In this document: positions 1 to 10,994 of the stretch, in pieces
Numbering within the stretch: position 1 is the first letter of the stretch
How the letters are laid out: every line of letters starts with the position of its first letter
NCBI RefSeq assembly: GCF_964340395.1
Contig: NC_135550.1
Coordinates: forward strand, 12,883,408-12,947,407
Direction: 5' to 3'
DNA from: Glandiceps talaboti
Taxonomy: Eukaryota > Hemichordata > Enteropneusta > Spengelidae
Length of the DNA stretch: 64,000 nt
The notes under the pieces: generated by a model
What the model saw: only the letters and a program-made list of their open reading frames with translations
Told to the model about the DNA's origin: nothing
Databases searched by the model: none
Program-made: the position numbers and the translations under genes

Positions 1-16
1 AAATTCCAGAACTTAG

Positions 17-510
17 TCATGAGTAAAGAGAGTTAAAGTCTGGTACAAGTGCTTGTATTTTATTCAGAAATGGGCCCCGTATGTCATTGTATAAGGAACA
101 GTGAAGTAAAAAAATGTATTTCATCTTCAATAGAGTTTGCACAAAAATTACAATCCTATCCTCGACTTGAGTATTAGAGAACCTGCCAGTTTCTATTCTA
201 AGAGGTAGTATGCCAAGACGAAAATGAGCCAACACTGAACGTTTTGCACGAGAAATACTGCCAAGTAGATAATCATCCTTACCATAAACATTTTTGAAAG
301 TAATGTATGTTCTCAATTTTGGTTTCTGAGCTACTTCTAGTTCTCGTTTGTTAGCTAAAAAGTTTCCAAATATTTCATGTACAGCTCATCTATATCTGCA
401 CATACACGGTTCACAAACTTATTCTGTAAACCTACTTCTGAAAAAATTTTGAGAACATCATTTGACCAATTTCGTGTTTGCAAACTATAATCCCATTGAA
501 ATACCATTTT
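17..510 (-). mobile_element. LINE ORF2 C-terminal remnant
   Basis: Translation of 316 to 17 gives a 99-residue reading frame with the motif GILPLRIETGRF, followed by a region resembling the terminal cysteine/histidine segment of LINE reverse-transcriptase proteins (VEDR then HC..YND.R). Upstream, to about 510, the same protein continues in another frame (ELYMKYLETF). Most of the zinc-knuckle cysteines are lost. The copy is a dead 3' fragment. Family assignment is from motif memory, without a database search. Confidence 0.5.
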
Positions 511-573
511 TTTAAAACAATTTTTGTGCTGGGAATTCCTCCCAGCGATTTTCTGTTTTGCAGACAAATACAC

Positions 574-620
574 ACAAACAAACAAACAAACAAACAAACA
601 AACAAACAAACAAACAAACA
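574..620. repeat. (CAAA)n microsatellite
   Basis: About twelve CAAA units in a row, lying between two LINE fragments. The Cys-Leu-Phe-Val reading frames across it are artefacts of the repeat. Confidence 0.95.
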
Positions 621-625
621 CAATG

Positions 626-823
626 CTACAGAGATCCATTCGTGACAGAACATGATCCAATGTTTATACTGTCAATGGGACGGGGTGTGCGCATAAACTG
701 AGACCTAATGAGTAGTACCTCAGTTTTACCATCATTTAGTTGAAGTTTGTTTTGTGTCATCCATGATTTTATGTCCAGTACTGCGGTTTCCATCTTGGCA
801 ACAGTGGTGGATGTGTCAGCCAA
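626..823 (-). mobile_element. CR1/L2-like LINE reverse-transcriptase fragment
   Basis: The minus-strand frame reads MADTSTTVAKMETAVLDI, then KSWMTQNKLQLNDGKTEVLL. This matches the established pattern behind the RT active site in CR1/L2-type LINEs (W-M-x-x-N-K-L-x-L-N-x-x-K-T-E-V-L-L). Only about 65 residues remain. The flanks are microsatellites, so this is a truncated dead copy. Confidence 0.75.
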
Positions 824-832
824 AGCACAGCA

Positions 833-892
833 AAGCAGCAGCAGCAGCAGCAGTAGTAGTAGCAGCAGTAGTAGTAGTAGTAGTAGTAGTAA
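833..892. repeat. (AGC)n/(AGT)n microsatellite
   Basis: Compound trinucleotide run of AGC units turning into AGT units. Poly-Ser frames across it are artefacts. Confidence 0.95.
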
Positions 893-969
893 GTGTGCGC
901 CACGTTTGAACGTCGGTGAAATTTTCTCTCATGTACTGAGAATTTCCAGTAATTTTCCATCCATCTTGA

Positions 970-1345
970 TTGAACATGCCGGCTAACAAATCTTCACCGA
1001 ACAAGCCTATCGAAGCTGGAGTGCCAACTCGTGCTCAAAAGTCATCTACGAGCGGTGGTGTCTCCTCGGTAGAAGTAGACTCTGAGACGGCCATCATGGC
1101 GGCTATTCATCATCTCAACGATCGACTGGACCGTATAGATAGCACTGCAGTCAAGCAAAGTTGCTCACTGAGATACAAAACTCAGCCAAGGCGATTCGAG
1201 AAGAGTTTATGCTTGAGATGGCAGGCCTTCGTGCTAGAGTTGAAAGAAGTGAACAGGAAATTGTTGAAGGTGACACTAGAGCTGAACGTACCGCTGTGAA
1301 CTTTGACCTAAACCGATCAGTAATTATCATCCTCATTCATCTTGC
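970..1345 (+). mobile_element. LINE ORF1-like 5' fragment (coiled coil)
   Basis: The frame from 970 starts MNMPANKSSPNKP and runs into a Ser/Thr-rich head (about residues 10-45) and the heptad-like stretch AAIHHLNDRLDRIDS. One frame change near 1160 continues it as LTEIQNSAKAIREEF, then RVERSEQEIVEG and NFDLNRSVIII. A basic head, a coiled coil, then a start resembling an RRM-like domain is the usual layout of CR1-type ORF1 proteins. It breaks off where ORF2-like sequence begins, so the element is internally deleted. Confidence 0.5.
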
Positions 1346-1384
1346 TGTGAAATGTCTACCAAGTTCCTTTCGTCTCGTTTAACA

Positions 1385-1706
1385 AGTCAACCACTACCCG
1401 TTACTTTGTATTGCTGACAATTCGGTATATCCTCCAAAACGACTTTAAGTTCTAACAGACGTTCGACATGCGATCCCATAACATGCAATCCGATCTATTA
1501 CAATATTCGAACAATTGGTCTCATTCGTCGCAATTTGACAAGTGAAGCATGTGAAAATCTAGTCCATGCTCTTGTCTCATTATAACTGGATTACTGTAAG
1601 GACTCTTATATGGTTTAGCATCTAAAGACATTACTCATCTACAACACGCTCAAAACACAGCGGCCAGAATTGTTTCGCGCCGCAAGAAATCGGACCATAT
1701 TCAGCC
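1385..1706 (+). mobile_element. CR1/L2-like LINE RT fragment
   Basis: Plus-strand translation gives LLYGLASKDITHLQHAQNTA followed by ARIVSRRKKSDHIQP. This is the thumb-region pattern of CR1/L2 reverse transcriptases (LLYGLP..., LQ..QN.AAR.V.R..K.DHI.P). At least two in-frame stops lie upstream of it. It ends exactly where the tandem 1.9-kb unit begins, so the unit interrupts or replaced the rest of the LINE. Confidence 0.7.
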
Positions 1707-2439
1707 GGTAACAACATATTACATTTTTTTTTTAAATGGCACGCCTCGAAAACGTTTGTCCCAATTCATTTTCCCACTATCCCAGAACCTCTACATAGAT
1801 GAGAATATTATGAAAATAAAAGACATCCACTGTAGAATGCTACCGAGGTTTTTTATTTGCTCTTATGTTTTAACCAGTGAAACGTTGTCTTGAGAAGAGA
1901 ACATGGAAAGGAACATACCATTTGATTGGTGACATCAACCCCATTGATTGAAAGATCGAGTTTTACACCAATGTATACGTATACAATGAATGGACGATAC
2001 CATTATTTGTGAGATGAAAAGACAACATTTCGCACAATAAAAATAGGCAGTGTTAGAAGGATCTTTCGGGCCAGATAATAAAATGTAGTACGGAGGCTTA
2101 ATGAGGACACAGGAGTGTTTTTTTTACCATCTGAGTAGATTTTTTTTACAATGACAGTAGTTTCTTTAACAGTAGCAGTATTTTTTTACAGTGGCAGTAG
2201 TTTGTTTGTATATAGTGCTCAATCTGGGGTTGGATTGATTTTATTTTCTCGTCTTGCTACGTAGCGGATGGTAACGAAGGTAGCCAAGTAAAATGATTGT
2301 CAAATTACCAAAACATAGCCTGAGATATTAATGCTCCATAGATGTTATAGGAACTACTTTTTTTTATAAAATATCATCTGTATTATATTAATTGCTATTC
2401 ATATGGCACATTGAGCAGTTATCATTAACAAGGTAGCGG

Positions 2440-2600
2440 TAGGTAACGAAGGTTAGCGAATTCTTTTCTTCAGCAAAAGCACTGAAATGTGGTAGCGAAG
2501 GTAACGGAGGGTAGCGAACTTTTTTCCAGCAAAAGCACTGAAATGTGGTAGCGAATTCGAAGGTAGCGGTAGGTAACGTAGGGTAGCGAATCTTTTGGCT
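2440..2600 (+). repeat. 67-bp minisatellite, short block
   Basis: About two and a half copies of the motif GCAAAAGCACTGAAATGTGG followed by GTAGCGAAGG..GTAGCG. It is the unit-1 counterpart of the longer array at 3973-4450. Confidence 0.85.
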
Positions 2601-2663
2601 GGGAGGTTGTGTACTGTAACTTTTTTTGTAGATGCTTCACCTCATGTTAATATAATAAACTAT

Positions 2664-2689
2664 TCTACTACTACTACTACTACTACTAC

Positions 2690-2724
<35 letters not shown>

Positions 2725-2738
2725 CCACTACTACTAGT
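2664..2738. repeat. (CTA)n-(GTA)n microsatellite, self-complementary
   Basis: A run of CTA units turns directly into AGT/GTA units, so the two halves can pair as a hairpin. Confidence 0.9.
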
Positions 2739-2769
2739 GGTACTAGCAGTTCTCAAGGATCTCAGAGTA

Positions 2770-3143
2770 CACTACAAAATACTCTTGATGACCTACAAAG
2801 CTCTCAACAATGCTACACCTAGTTACTTATAGGACCTGATCAGTTACAAGCAAGCTCCACGTGTACTTCGCTCCAACAACAAAGGTATGTTACACATCCC
2901 ACCCTGCAAACTTAAATCCTATGGTGAACGTTTTTTAACGTGCTGCCCCGCAATTATGGAACAGTCTTCCGGTTGATCTGCGTCAATCACCAACTCTGGA
3001 CAAGTTCATCAGGAAAGACATTAAAGATTCATCTTTTTAGGATAGCATTTTGATAAGAACTCTTTTTAGTGTCCTTTAAAGTGCCTTTGAAGATTCTGAG
3101 TAATGGATTCAGGCGCTATATAAATTGTTTGATTGATTGATTG
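2770..3143 (+). mobile_element. LINE 3' end with GATT tail, copy 1
   Basis: Homologous to 4683-5058. The translation is broken by several stops but keeps the pattern of the CR1/L2 ORF2 C-terminus (tall stretch YKALNN, later the equivalent of WNSLP). Beyond the stop, GGCGCTATATAAATTG followed by GATTGATTGATTG is the short-repeat tail typical of this clade. Confidence 0.75.

Positions 3144-3207
<64 letters not shown>
3144..3207. repeat. (CTA)n microsatellite
   Basis: About 21 CTA units directly after the LINE tail of copy 1. Confidence 0.95.
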
Positions 3208-3972
3208 AGTAATTCAGTTCTTGTCGTGCCAGACGATAACATGTGGAAATATTAATTAGATTTTTGTCGAGCCAGACCAGAAGATTTACAACATCAAAGA
3301 AATGTTTTGTCTAGCCAGAAAAAAAGCTGTAGCAATGTTAGTGAGATTTTTGTCGAGCCAGGCGATGTTTTGTTTCAGGTTTATGATTTTTGTTGTAACC
3401 TTGGTGTTGTTTATAATACATACATCAACTATTTGAAGTAATGAACTACGCAACTTGCCGCTAGTACATAACTTTACTCACCTTGGACGAGTGTAGAGAA
3501 GAGAAAAGTGAATAAACAACTTGACACGAGTATCCTGTGCATTTCAAGAAGTGAAATAACAGCCGTGGTTTGCGAGAAAGCTACCTCGAATTAAATCAGG
3601 TCACTATGTTAAAGGGTAATTTGACCATGACCCTTTGAGGTCATCTTGAAGGTACGGGCGCTAAATAGCACTGAGGTTGATTGTTACCCATTCAGGTAAC
3701 AACATATTACACTAAAAAAAACTAACACGCCTCGAAAACGTTTATCTCAAGTCATTTTCCCACTATCCCTGAACCTCTACATAGATGAGAAGATTATGAA
3801 AATAAAAGACATCCACTGTAGAATGCTACCGAGGTTTTTTATTTGCTCTGTTTTAACCAGTGAAACGTCTTGGAGAAGTGAACATGAAAAGGAACATACC
3901 ATCTGATTGGTGAAATCAACCCCATTGATTGAAAGAGTTTTACACCAATGTATACCTATACAATGAATGGAC

Positions 3973-4450
3973 GATTTTTTTTCCAGCAAAAGCACTGAAA
4001 TGTGGTAGCGAAGGTAGCGGTAGGTAACGAAGGGTAGCGAATTTTTTTTTCAGCAAAAGCACTGAAAGGTGGTAGCGAAAGTAGCGGTAGGTAACGGAGG
4101 GTAGCAAATTTTTTTCTTCAGCAAAAGCACTGAAATGTGGTAGCGAAGGTAGCGGTAGGTAACAGAGGGTAGCGATTTTTTTCCCCAGCAAAAGCACTGA
4201 AATGTGGTGGCGAAGGTAGCGGTAGGTAACGAAGGGTAGCGAATTTTTTTTTTCAGCAAAAGCACTGAAAGGTTGTAGCGAAGGTAACGGTAGGTAACGG
4301 AGGGTAGCGAATTTTTTTCTCCACCAAACGCACTGAAATGTGGTAGCGAAGGTAGCGGTAGGTAACGGCGGGTAGCGAATTTTTTTTCCAGCAAAAGCAC
4401 TGAAATGTGGTAGCGAAGGTAGCGACAGGTAACGTAGGGTAGCGAATCTT
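3973..4450 (+). repeat. 67-bp minisatellite array, seven copies
   Basis: The motif GCAAAAGCACTGAAA recurs near 3986, 4054, 4120, 4188, 4255, 4323 (diverged) and 4392, a period of 66-68 bp. Each unit also carries GGTAGCGGTAGGTAACG and a T-run. The array lies inside unit 2. Tyr/Arg/Ser-rich minus-strand frames across it are artefacts. Confidence 0.9.
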
Positions 4451-4543
4451 TTGGCTGGGAGGTTGTGTACTGTAACATTTTTGTAGATGCTTCACCTCAT
4501 GTCACTATAATAGATTCTTCTTCTTCTACTACTACTATTAGTA

Positions 4544-4655
4544 GTAGATCCTTGAGAACTGCTAGTACTAGTAGTAGTAGTAGTAGTAGTAGTAGTACTA
4601 CCACTACCACTCCTACTACTACTACTAGTGGTACTAGCAGTTCTCAAGGATCTAC
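4544..4655. repeat. Perfect 25-bp inverted repeat around triplet runs
   Basis: 4544-4568 (starting GTAGATCCTTGAG) is the exact reverse complement of 4631-4655 (ending CTCAAGGATCTAC). Between them are AGT, ACC and ACT runs that can also pair. Unit 1 keeps only the right arm. Confidence 0.85.
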
Positions 4656-4682
4656 ATTGGCTACCAGTCTACTATAGAATAC

Positions 4683-5058
4683 ACTACAAAATACTCTTGA
4701 TGACCTACAAAGCTCTCAACAATGCTACACCTAGTTACATATCGGACCTGGTCAGTTACAAGCATGCTCCACGTGTACTTCGCTCCAACAACTAAGGTCT
4801 GTTACACATCCCACCCTTCAAACTTAAATCCTATGGTGAACGTGCTTTTTCACATGCTGCATGCCCCGCAATTATGGAACAGTCTTCCGGTTGCTCTGCG
4901 TCAATCACCAACTTTGCACAAGTTCAGGAAAGACATTAAGACTCATCTTTTTATGAGAGCATTTGGATAAGAACTCTTTTTAGTGTCCTGTAAAGTGCCT
5001 TGAACATTCTGAGTAATGGATTCAGGCGCTATATAAATTGTTTGATTGATTGATTGAC
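4683..5058 (+). mobile_element. CR1/L2-like LINE 3' end, copy 2
   Basis: The last coding part is open and reads APQLWNSLPVALRQ, then TLHKFRKDIKTHLF. This is the hallmark C-terminus of CR1/L2 ORF2 (P-x-L-W-N-S-L-P ... F-K-x-x-L-K-T-H-L-F). The stop is at about 4970, followed by the GGCGCTATATAAATTG/GATTG tail. It is 5'-truncated and is carried inside the tandem unit. Confidence 0.8.
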
Positions 5059-6063
5059 AGATTGCTACTACTACTAGTACTACTACTGTAATTCAGTTCT
5101 TGTCGTGCCAGACGATAACATGTGGAAATATTAATTAGATTTTTGTCGAGCCAGACCAGAAGATTTACAACATCAAAGAAATGTTTTGTCTAGCCAGACA
5201 AAAAGCTGTAGCAATGCTAGTGAGAGTTTTGTCGAGCCAGGCGATGTTTTGTTTCAGGTTTATGATTTTTGTTGTAACCTTGGTGTTGTTTATAATACAT
5301 ACATCAACTATTTGAAGTAATGAACTACGCAACTTGCCGGTGGTACATAACTTTACTCACCTTGGACGAGTGTAGAGAAGAGAAAACTGAATAAACAACT
5401 TGACACGAGTATCCTGTGCATTTCAAGAAGCGAAATGACAGCCGTGGTTTGCGAGAAAGCTACCTCGAACTAAATCAGGTCACTATGTTAAAGAGTAATT
5501 TGACCATGACCCTTTGAGGTCATTTTGAAGGTAGGGGCGCTAAATAGCACTGAGGTTGATTGTTAAACATTCTGGTATCAACATATTACATTAAAAAAAC
5601 TGACACGCCTCGAAAATGTTTATCTCAATACATTTTTCCACTATCCCGGAACCTCTTCATAGATGAGAAGATTATGAAAATAAAAGACATCTACTGTAGA
5701 ATGCTACCGAGGTTTTTTATTTGCTCTGTTTTAACCAGTGAAACGTTGTCTTGGAGAAGACAACATGAAAGGAACATACCGTTTGATTGGTGAAATCAAC
5801 CCCATTGATTGAAAGATCGAGTTTTACACCAATGTATACGTATACAATGAATGGACGATACCATTATTTGTGAGATGAAAAGACAACATTTCGCACAATA
5901 AAAAGAAGCAGGATTTTTCGGGCCAGATAATAAAATGTAGTACGGAGGCTTAATGAGGATACAGGAGTGTGTTTTTTTTTTACCATCTGAGTAGATTTAT
6001 TTTACAATGACAGTAGTTTTTTTTACAGTAGCAGTAATTTTTTTTACAGTGGCAGTAGTTTTT

Positions 6064-7536
6064 ACCTCCCGTAAAAGGGTACGGGAGGTATTAAAATAGG
6101 AATGTGTGTCTGTGTGTCTGTGTGTCTGTCTGTGTCATCATTGTCTAAAATCGGCTGGCTCAATTGTAATGAAATTTGGAATATATAATCTTTAGGGTAA
6201 TAGCTAGACCTGATTAGGTTTTGAGCCAGATCGGTTAATGTTTTATTAGAGAAATTTGCATATTAATGAAATCAAATAATTAAGCAATATCTTAAGACTC
6301 CATACTTCAATTTCAATAAAAAATTAGTATATTCATCAAACATAAGAAAATACATTTGTTTATGTACTTTAAACTGTTAATATAATTACGCTATATTAAT
6401 TTGAGTAAAACTCGGAAGGCTGCCCTCAGAGGCCGATCGCTGTCAATGGTTTTATGATATTGTGTCTAGTCTGACGAGTATAAAGTTGGCGTCAGATTCA
6501 GATTCAGATTCAGCTAGCGTCATATTCAGCATCATATTCAGCATCAGATGCTTAATATGACGCTCAATATGACGCTATCTGAATCTGAATCTGAATCTGA
6601 TGCCAACTTTATACTCGTTCTAGTCTGCCCAAATTAGCGGGTCGAGCAGACCAAATCCGAAACGTTTGGTGAGTATACATTACAAATACTATATATTTTT
6701 TAGATCTTCCCTTTGGCTCTATCTAGTGTCTACATTTCAATTGAGTTATACTTTTACGATTCGGAAGTTCAATTCCGTGAGAGAATGCAATGAAGACAAA
6801 TGCGTATGCATGAATTGTAATATGGCAAGATGGCGTCCATATCGAACATGTCGACTGTATTATATTGTAGGTAGCGTTTGCTGTGATTTTCGGGCTTCTT
6901 CTTCTGTGTTTGTGACATTGAATTCGGCGTGAACCAAATCCTACAATTCCTACAATATAATCGCAAATAGAAGCGATTCACATCTGAATTGCAAAGTTGA
7001 GTGGGTTTTCAGCTAAATTACGCCTTGTCAAATTTGAATATAACACATCGTATGCAAAACGTTTCACCACTTTCATGTGCCGTCTTGCAATTGGAGAGTT
7101 TAGAAACTACGAAATATTATCATTACTTATACACGTGATTGGTTACTTATTAATAGACTTGATTACAAAAGGTCTCCATCAATAGCACGGCCATTCCGGC
7201 GAAGCATCTTCCTTCACGGCCGAAGCGATAAATAAATACACCACATCGCTGGACCCATGTCACCATTTCATCTCACTCAAACTGAAACCTTTTTTTTTCA
7301 GCTTCGTTACCGGATCGAACACATTACGTGAACTTACAGTTCACTTCATGCTCTTCCAAGATTCATTTGAGGTTAACCATGGTTCACACGTACACATCGT
7401 TCAGAAATAAAAATTATCATGGTGTATACCAAGTTCATAGTTCTCCTCAGCAACACAAATTTGTTTATACCAGGGTTTTTTTAGTTTAATTTTAATAATT
7501 GGTGGTTCCCTTACGGGAGGCGCTCAGTTTACATCT
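6064..7536. mobile_element. Unclassified ~1.5-kb inverted-end element inserted in unit 3
   Basis: The boundaries come from comparison with uninterrupted unit 1. The left end begins ACCTCCCGTAAAAGGG and folds at once on TACGGGAGGT (10-bp stem). The right end is TTCCCTTACGGGAGGCGCTC. The left end is therefore inverse to the right end over roughly CCTCCCGTAA. Next to the left end is a (TGTGTC)n stretch. No convincing protein is encoded, so it looks non-autonomous. The class of transposon is not recognised. Confidence 0.55.
6474..6618. repeat. Long hairpin, 72-bp arms
   Basis: 6474-6545 and 6547-6618 are reverse complements with about five mismatches and a single-base centre (GCATC-A-GATGC). Each arm carries three CAGATT units and two TCATATT-type units. 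It lies inside the inserted element at 6064-7536. Confidence 0.9.
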
Positions 7537-7952
7537 GGTTTTATATAGTGCTCAATCTGGGGTTGAATTGATTTTATTTACTCGTATCGCTAGGTAGCGG
7601 ACGGTATCGAAGGTAGCCATTGGCAAGTAAAATGGTTGTCAAATTACCAAAACATAGCCTGAGATATTAATGCTCCATAGTTGTCGTAGGAACTACTTGT
7701 TTATACATGAATTAATGGAGTATCATTTAAATATCATATGTATTATGTACATGAATAATTGTTATTCATATGGTACCTTGAGCAGTTATCATTAATAAGT
7801 GACGTTTTTATTACAAATGAAGGTACTAGATAAAGCAATATTTCACTCAAACTCTAGTCAAATAGCATGCTTGGTATAGCGGTAGGTAACGGAGGGTGGC
7901 GAAATTTCTTTCCAGCAAAAGTACTGAAATGTGGTAGCGAAGGGTAGCGATT

Positions 7953-8018
7953 TGTATGTATGTATGTATGTATGTATGTATGGATGTATGTATGTATGTA
8001 TGTATGTATGTATGTATG
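7953..8018. repeat. (TATG)n microsatellite
   Basis: About 16 tetranucleotide units with one TGGA interruption. The His-Thr-Tyr-Ile frame on the minus strand is an artefact. Confidence 0.95.
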
Positions 8019-8365
8019 ATTGTTTTCTCGGTGAAATAAATTCCCTGCAGCGTCTACCATGGTGGAATTTATAAACATAAGAGTATATTAACTAGTCAAT
8101 GACCACTCTCTCATTTTGATAAATGGACTAGCGTTTTATCGGTACAGAACTCTTTATTGGATAGGAGTTCGTTGAATGTTCAATGTGTCAAAAGCGTACA
8201 GTCCCGCTGACATCATTTCCAAATAAAACTGCAGTTTCGATTTTACTTTCGATCCCTTTTACTCCATGGTTTTATCACCAAATTCTTACACTTCCTCGCT
8301 TTACAACGTCGGAGAATTGAAATACACCTCAATAGTAATACTCTGTTTTACCTTTTCCAGAACTA

Positions 8366-10106
8366 TTAGGGGCCGATCAGTTTCTCCAGCCTGGGGTTGG
8401 ATTTTGCCATCAGGCCTGCAAAAAGTCACTGACCCTCCTATCTGTAAAACCAAAAACAGGCTGCCCCCCCCCCCCACCACTTAATTCTAAAACATGATAC
8501 CCCCCCCCCCATACCACCTATTCACATAACAGGTATTTTTGATCGTGACTCAATGTGGACTGCTTATCTGTCTCACAAATACTTCACAAGATCCTGGGAT
8601 AGCACTATCACATAAGTATGACAACACAGGGTAAATGATATTCAAAATGGAGTTTAACAGCATCTTGACCGTGAAAGATAGAGGGAAAGCTTGAAAAGGG
8701 AATATGTACACCTCTCATGGGGGGGGGGTCCTACGGGGTCTCCCCCTAGAGTCCTGGAGCTTTTTTACTTTTAATAGGCAATTTTGAGACTATTCAGACA
8801 CTTTCAGGAAATAATTTTCAAGCTTTACAAGACAACACCAACATGTAAAAAGCCACTTCATAGGGTTGAAATATTTTTTAAAATATAGTTTAATAGCATC
8901 TCGTCAGTAAGAGGTAGGGGAAGAGCTTGAGACTGGTATAAACTATGTCCAACTCTTGTGTGTGTGGGAGGGGGGTCTAGGCAATAATTTCCAAGCTTTA
9001 CAAGACAGCTCCATCAAGTATCAGAAACTATTATTCATAACTTACATACTTACATAGAGTTGAAATGTGTTCTTAATTATTATAGTAAAGGTCAGCACAT
9101 CTAATGGTAGTATCATTGGTAGAGGAGATTTGCAGCTTTAAAGCAATTTTTTGACGATCTTGGCAAACATTTCACATCTTTGAAAGACACGATCATCTTA
9201 ATTTAGCATAGGGTGAAAATTCTTAAGAAAAGTTTAATACCATTATGACATGAAAAATAGTTGTTGCGTCTGATAGTTGGTTGAATGCATGAGTGACCTC
9301 TGGGGGTGAGGGAGTCATAGGGGTCTCCCCTCGTAGACCCGGAGGATTTTTGCTCCTATTAAGGCAATTTTTAGGTTATTCATAGCCTTTGAGGTAATAT
9401 TTCAAAGCTTCGAAAGTTTTCGAAGCTAAAGTTAATATAAGTTTTAAATGAGTTTCCCATGTCACATAAAAAATCATGTGCCCGTAATATTGGTACAGTG
9501 GCATTAATATTGCATGTATAGTAAAGTCACTGGTATGTTAGAGAACTTTAGGTGGTCATACCTTGTGTATAATACTTAATAGAAACTGGAATCTGATGAG
9601 ATGTGGCGATTTGTTGTGTCGATAACATGCATTGTCCAAAATAGAAAGTGCATCTACTCTTCATACTGAAGAGTAGAACGAATTAGATTAACTTCGTTTA
9701 TAAACTATCTCTGAAGATTACCATTTTATGAAACCTTCAAGTTCACTTTTGCCCCAAAGTGTAATATAAGTGAAGCATTAATTGTGAAACAGCCAAGAAT
9801 TTACGCGACGTGTTCTGTAACTAGTGTGGTAGCTAGATAATACATGTGCATGTATATGTAGAGATATGTTTGATCTCTCACGTGAAGTAATATTAAAGAA
9901 CTTATGTAAGAAACAGGGACAATAATAAATTATACATGTACCAGTCAGTTCAGCCAAGGCTATATGACATTGTAGAAAAGGATTTTCTTCTTCCATCACA
10001 ATCCAAAATACAATGACCCCCCCCCCCTCCACAATTTTTAAAACAGCATGACACCCCCCAGACTGCCAATTTCAAAAACAGGGTGACACTCCCCCCCCCC
10101 CAGGTC
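8366..10106. mobile_element. Unclassified 1.7-kb repeat insertion in copy A
   Basis: Copy B runs straight across the position where copy A carries this stretch. It has long C- and G-runs (near 8463, 8500, 8720, 10020, 10090), and motifs repeat within it: CAAGCTTTACAAGACA occurs twice (near 8820 and 8993), and a GGGGTCTCCCC-type block with AATTTTTAGG-like sequence occurs twice (near 8735 and 9325). Both ends carry AAAACAGG-type sequence followed by a C-run in the same orientation. There is no coding signal and the class is unknown. Confidence 0.5.
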
Positions 10107-10920
10107 AATATGTAGTCCTACCTGCCAATTTTTGTCGTAAGCTTAAGTTTGTGTTTGTATACTTCGCATACGATAAAAAAACTACGATACTGATGTCATG
10201 TGGGTTCTTAAAATTTTCTCATTGGTAATTTTTATTGCTGATACAAAAGATTTCAGAGCGAAGGAATGACCAGCACAGATAACCACAATTTCCAGTGACG
10301 TTCATTACAGTTGCTGTATTGGAAAGGTCAGCTCGTAGTCGGAACGAAGTTGAAACGACAAATAGACACTAAGGTTAGGTGTATGCATTAAATACTAATA
10401 ACTCAGACCACCAACAAGTTAGTGAAGCTGTTTGTGATGTTGTCGTATCGATCATGGTGTACGTGTATGTGTGGGGGGGTCGTACGGGTACATAGAAAAC
10501 CACAGATCATGAACCAAGGTGACGAAACGACATCGACTGGCAGGGCAAGTGCCTAAAGGTTTTTTCTTGAGTGCTCTTGCCAACTTTAACCATACTTGTG
10601 TGCAGACGTAATCTTACAGTCCATTGACATATATTTCCAAATAAGACTTCAGAGTTACGATCGGTTTTTTTATTTGTAACTTTCTTGTAAACTCCTTGAA
10701 GTCATATGATCTTTTGTATTGTCGTTCAACAATTTATTATTGCCCTGCTAACCTCGATGTACAATAGTCACATCAACAACTCGTTTTCCCACGCTGTACA
10801 CAGTACTAAATGAAACAAGACGTGTAGTATGCAATGTGATAAAGATACATTTACTTTGCAAACACTAACACACATACATTAACAAGTCAAACGTCATGTT
10901 ATGTATTTGCCGTTTATTAA

Positions 10921-10923
<3 letters not shown>

Positions 10924-10991
<68 letters not shown>
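10924..10991. repeat. (TA)n microsatellite
   Basis: Uninterrupted TA dinucleotide run of about 34 units. It lies inside copy A and is absent from copy B. Confidence 0.97.

Positions 10992-10994
<3 letters not shown>

Larger units (their letters stand above)
1706..3695 (+). repeat. Tandem composite repeat, unit 1 (~1.99 kb)
   Basis: The unit starts with GGTAACAACATATTAC. In order it holds a conserved block with CGCCTCGAAAACG, runs ending in CAGTAG-like motifs, two copies of a 67-bp minisatellite, a GGCTGGGAGGTTGTGTACTG block, CTA/GTA microsatellites, a LINE 3' tail, and a block with TTGTCGAGCCAG motifs. It ends TAGCACTGAGGTTGATTGTTA. The same order recurs from 3696 and from 5572. Confidence 0.85.
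3696..5571 (+). repeat. Tandem composite repeat, unit 2 (~1.88 kb)
   Basis: Direct repeat of 1706-3695 in the same order. Relative to unit 1 it lacks about 480 bp (the part matching 1990-2470) but its minisatellite has expanded to seven copies. Near-identity over long stretches (for example 3217-3700 against 5093-5575) points to a recent tandem duplication. Confidence 0.85.
5572..7950 (+). repeat. Tandem composite repeat, unit 3 (interrupted)
   Basis: The third copy begins GGTATCAACATATTAC and follows unit 1 up to GGCAGTAGTTT at about 6063. It is interrupted by an insertion to about 7536 and resumes at TATATAGTGCTCAATCTGG (compare 2212). It ends in one degenerate minisatellite copy at about 7870-7950. 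The LINE tail is not reached. Confidence 0.8.

Noticed and set aside
3973-4450. CRISPR-like regular array
   Set aside because: Units are contiguous 67-bp tandem repeats without unique spacers, in animal DNA.
4050-4495. Tyr/Arg/Ser-rich repetitive minus-strand protein of 142 residues
   Set aside because: It is the translation of the 67-bp minisatellite; the period is not a multiple of three and the frame drifts.
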